From contig SDUX01000001.1 in assembly GCA_008729055.1 (NCBI GenBank), positions 2,072,623-2,136,622 on the forward strand: 64,000 nucleotides of DNA, given 5' to 3'. The notes beneath the pieces were generated by a model, which had not been told where the DNA came from, did no database searches, and saw nothing but the letters and a program-made list of their open reading frames with translations. The DNA is from Pyropia haitanensis (lineage: Eukaryota; Rhodophyta; Bangiophyceae; Bangiales; Bangiaceae). Made by a program: the position numbers and the translations under genes. Every line of letters begins with the position of its first letter. Position 1 is the stretch's first letter. Positions 61,904 through 64,000 of the stretch are shown here, piece by piece.

Positions 61904-61923
61904 TGTGCCCAGTTGTGGGCACA
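61904..61923. promoter_or_regulatory. Perfect inverted repeat in the RRF/ArgC promoter
   Basis: TGTGCCCA-GTTG-TGGGCACA, an 8-bp perfect palindrome with a 4-base centre, 22 bp from a TATATA at 61945-61950. A dimeric transcription-factor site is plausible; the binding protein is unknown. Confidence 0.4.
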
Positions 61924-61944
61924 ACCGGATCGTGTACAGTACAG

Positions 61945-61950
61945 TATATA
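61945..61950. promoter_or_regulatory. TATA-like element
   Basis: CAGTATATACACC in a GC-rich promoter. It could serve either divergent gene; distance to the ArgC ATG is about 365 bp and to the RRF ATG about 240 bp. Confidence 0.3.
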
Positions 61951-62315
61951 CACCGACCAGCCAGATTGCGGGCGCACACATCTCCGCGTCGACGCGCGAT
62001 CCCGGTCGTCGTCGGCTGCGCTGGCCACGCGGCGGGGGCTCACGGCGCCTCCCTTCATCCGCCTTGGCCGCATCGCCTGGGAGCGTGACTGCGCCCCGCC
62101 GCTGCCGCCGCCGCGCGCTGGCCGTGCTGCCTCCCCCCCCCGCGCTGTGGCCGTGCTTCCGCCCCCCCCCCGCGCTGGCCGTGCTTTCGCTCACCCCCGC
62201 GCGCCCGTCGCCACTGTGCCCTCCGCCCCCCCCCCCACCCGCCACGCGTGTCCTGCCCACGGCCGCCCCCCTCCCCCGCCGGCGGGCCGTCGTCCCCCCC
62301 CCCCCCCCCACCGCC

Positions 62316-63599
62316 ATGGCCGCGTTTCTGCCCGCCCCCAGCCTCGCCTGGCGGCGGGCGGGGCGCGCCGACGCCGGCCACGCCGGCGGGCCATCCCCCG
62401 TTGGCCGGCGGCCGCTGGCCGCCCGTGGGCGGTCGACGCGGCGGGCCGCCGCGGGTGGCGGCGGCGGCCCGGCGGGGGCGGCCCGGTCGGCGGCGTCGAC
62501 GGCCATGGCGGCCGCCGCGCCCGCGGCGGTGCGGGTGGCCATCCTGGGCGCGTCGGGCTACACGGGCGCGGAGCTGCTGCGGCTGCTGTCGGCGCACCCG
62601 CACGTGGCCGTCGTGGCGCTCTCTGGCGAGCGGTCGGCGGGGTCCCCCATCGGCGGGGTGTTCCCGCACCTCGCGTTTGGCCCGCCCGGCGGCTTTGTCG
62701 CCACCCTCCCCGACCTGACCACCACCGCCGCGGTGGTGGCGGCCGCCGCGGCGGGGGAGGTGGACGTTGTCTTTTGTTGCCTGCCGCACGCGACGACGCA
62801 GACCATCATTGCGCAGCTGCCGCTCGACACGGTGCGGGTGGTGGACCTGTCGGCCGACTTTCGGCTGCGCGACGTGGAGGTGTACGCCGCGTGGTACGGC
62901 GCGCCGCACGCGGCGGTGGCGCTGCAGGCCGAGGCGGTGTACGGGCTGACGGAGCTGGCCCGCGACGCGGTCCGCGGCGCGCGGCTGGTGGCCAACCCGG
63001 GGTGCTACCCGACGTCGGCGCAGCTGCCGCTGGTGCCCCTCCTGTCGGCGGGCCTCATCTCGCCGGCGGACATCATCGTCGACGCCAAGTCGGGGGTGAC
63101 GGGCGCGGGGCGGGCGGCCAAGGTGGGCACCCTCTTTTGTGAGGCCGCCGACGGCATGTCCGCGTACGGCGTCGCGGCGCACCGGCACGCGCCCGAGATT
63201 GAGCAGGGCCTCTCCGACGCGGCGGGCGAGCCCGTGTCGGTGGTCTTTACGCCCCACCTGGTGCCCCTCGCGCGGGGCATCCTGTCGACCATCTACGTCA
63301 AGCTCGCGGACGGCGCCACCGCCGACAGCCTCCGCGGCTGCCTCGCCACCACCTACGCCGCCGAGCCGTTTGTGCACGTGCTGCCGGCGGGGGCGGCGCC
63401 GCCCCACACCCGCCACGTGCGGGGCAGCAACCACGCGGTGATGGGCGTGTACGCGGACCGCGTGGCGGGCCGCGCCATCATCGTCTGCGTCATTGACAAT
63501 ATCGTCAAGGGCGCGAGCGGCCAGGCCATCCAGAACATGAACGTGATGTGCGGGTTTGACGAGGCCGCGGGGCTGGGCGCCACGCCCGTGTTTCCGTAG
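62316..63599 (+). CDS. argC: N-acetyl-gamma-glutamyl-phosphate reductase (ArgC), plastid-targeted
   Basis: 427 residues, intronless; NADPH-dependent reduction of N-acetylglutamyl-5-phosphate to the semialdehyde, step three of arginine and ornithine synthesis. The leader MAAFLPAPSLAWRRAGRADA, rich in Arg/Ala with Phe at position 4, resembles a red-algal transit peptide. The mature part begins about residue 63 with the Rossmann loop VRVAILGASGYTGAELLRLL. Also seen: VDVVFCCLPHATTQ, VVDLSADFRLRD, the active-site Cys in LVANPGCYPTSAQLPLVPLL, DAKSGVTGAGRAAK, the catalytic His region YGVAAHRHAPEIEQ, FTPHLVPLARGILSTIYV and the C-terminal IDNIVKGASGQAIQNMNVM. It is a stand-alone bacterial/plant-type enzyme, not fused to acetylglutamate kinase as in fungi. 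Confidence 0.95.
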   Translation: MAAFLPAPSLAWRRAGRADAGHAGGPSPVGRRPLAARGRSTRRAAAGGGGGPAGAARSAASTAMAAAAPAAVRVAILGASGYTGAELLRLLSAHPHVAVVALSGERSAGSPIGGVFPHLAFGPPGGFVATLPDLTTTAAVVAAAAAGEVDVVFCCLPHATTQTIIAQLPLDTVRVVDLSADFRLRDVEVYAAWYGAPHAAVALQAEAVYGLTELARDAVRGARLVANPGCYPTSAQLPLVPLLSAGLISPADIIVDAKSGVTGAGRAAKVGTLFCEAADGMSAYGVAAHRHAPEIEQGLSDAAGEPVSVVFTPHLVPLARGILSTIYVKLADGATADSLRGCLATTYAAEPFVHVLPAGAAPPHTRHVRGSNHAVMGVYADRVAGRAIIVCVIDNIVKGASGQAIQNMNVMCGFDEAAGLGATPVFP

Positions 63600-64000
63600 A
63601 GGGCGGCGGAGGACACCGGGGAGGGGCTGCGGCAAGGGGCGGTGCGCACGGCTCAGTTGTTCACAGGGGGATAGGATGCGTCGCAACGTGTGCGTTCGGG
63701 TTGGCCTCGAGAACAGACGCTCTCCTGGGCCGCCCTCGCACACCAGGACCAGGTGGCTTGTTCTACGACAAAATCATCACGGATGACGGACGGAAAGACT
63801 GTTTGGCTAGTTCTACCGCCGGTCCATGACTGGCGGCGGTGGTGCCACTGCATGGGCGACACGCAGGCGGGCACAGCGAGTGCGCCACAGAGATAACACA
63901 AGAGAAAATACCAGCCATCATCAAGATACCGCCAGGCTAGGTACAGTACACCCAAACTAACCTTCTCGCCTCTTTAGCCGCCGGCATCACATGTCGCCCT
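63600..64000. other. ArgC 3' flank
   Basis: 400 bp of lower GC to the window edge. No gene or repeat recognised. Confidence 0.5.

Larger units (their letters stand above)
61706..62315. promoter_or_regulatory. Divergent promoter region, RRF / ArgC
   Basis: 610 bp between two divergent nuclear genes for organellar proteins. The middle (61885-61985) is the only AT-richer part and contains an 8-bp inverted repeat and a TATATA element. The ArgC side is a long pyrimidine-rich leader with C runs. Confidence 0.5.

Overview
This is nuclear DNA of a photosynthetic eukaryote, most probably a bangiophycean red alga of the Porphyra/Pyropia kind. That is inferred from several things seen together: very high G+C with long C, G, CCG and GGC runs; compact genes with zero to three short introns; two nuclear proteins whose leaders look plastid-targeting (MAFAF... 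on a phosphate translocator, MAAF... on ArgC); vanadium-haloperoxidase-like and animal-type haem peroxidase genes; and an intron-disrupted tRNA. There is no operon structure, bacterial ribosome-binding site, CRISPR array or intact mobile element.

Layout. 1-647 (+): 3' part of dolichyldiphosphatase. 912-3404 (-): Y-family DNA polymerase kappa. 4244-6685 (-): secreted or anchored animal-type haem peroxidase. 6.7-9.3 kb: low-complexity desert. 9282-11363 (-): PB1 / Gly-rich / collagen-like / ZZ / peptidoglycan-binding-like protein. 12341-13518 (+): doubtful gene. 13515-15186 (-): arogenate/prephenate dehydrogenase, three exons. 17696-17824 (-): elongator tRNA-Met(CAT) with an anticodon intron and a T-loop insertion. 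18313-19375 (+): U2 snRNP A'. 19669-21588 (-): extracellular binding-protein-fold receptor, possibly the B12 receptor CBA1. 25499-26089 (+): small secreted orphan. 29611-34054 (+): single-repeat MYB factor full of homopolymeric amino-acid tracts. 35594-36771 (-): RAD6/UBC2 E2, three exons. 40239-41744 (+): vanadium-haloperoxidase-like protein. 43607-44668 (+): secreted DOMON protein. 46630-48621 (+): plastid phosphate translocator, four exons. 49459-50874 (+): CCT-domain protein. 51225-54200 (-): RecQ helicase. 54658-55110 (+): calmodulin-like protein. 58644-59429 (+): secreted Cys/Trp-repeat protein. 59770-61705 (-): organellar ribosome recycling factor. 62316-63599 (+): ArgC.

Shared themes. 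Pol kappa, RecQ and RAD6 belong to genome maintenance; RAD6 ubiquitylates PCNA, which recruits Y-family polymerases through UBZ and PIP motifs, and this Pol kappa carries both types of motif. Arogenate dehydrogenase, ArgC and the translocator serve plastid metabolism. The haem peroxidase, haloperoxidase-like protein, DOMON protein, binding-protein receptor, 25.5-kb orphan and Cys/Trp-repeat protein all have secretion signals and suggest an active cell-surface or wall proteome. These are functional groupings, not evidence of co-regulation.

Two cautions. Many coding frames jump exactly at long G or C runs, in dolichyldiphosphatase, U2A', the MYB factor and the recycling factor. I read these as homopolymer length errors or length polymorphism rather than pseudogenes. 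Exon boundaries were inferred from splice consensus, reading phase and family alignment by eye; no transcript data were available. The most unusual items are the disrupted tRNA-Met, the PB1-ZZ-peptidoglycan-binding protein, the Cys/Trp-module secreted protein and two intergenic islands dominated by a single palindromic tetranucleotide (TGCA and GTAC).
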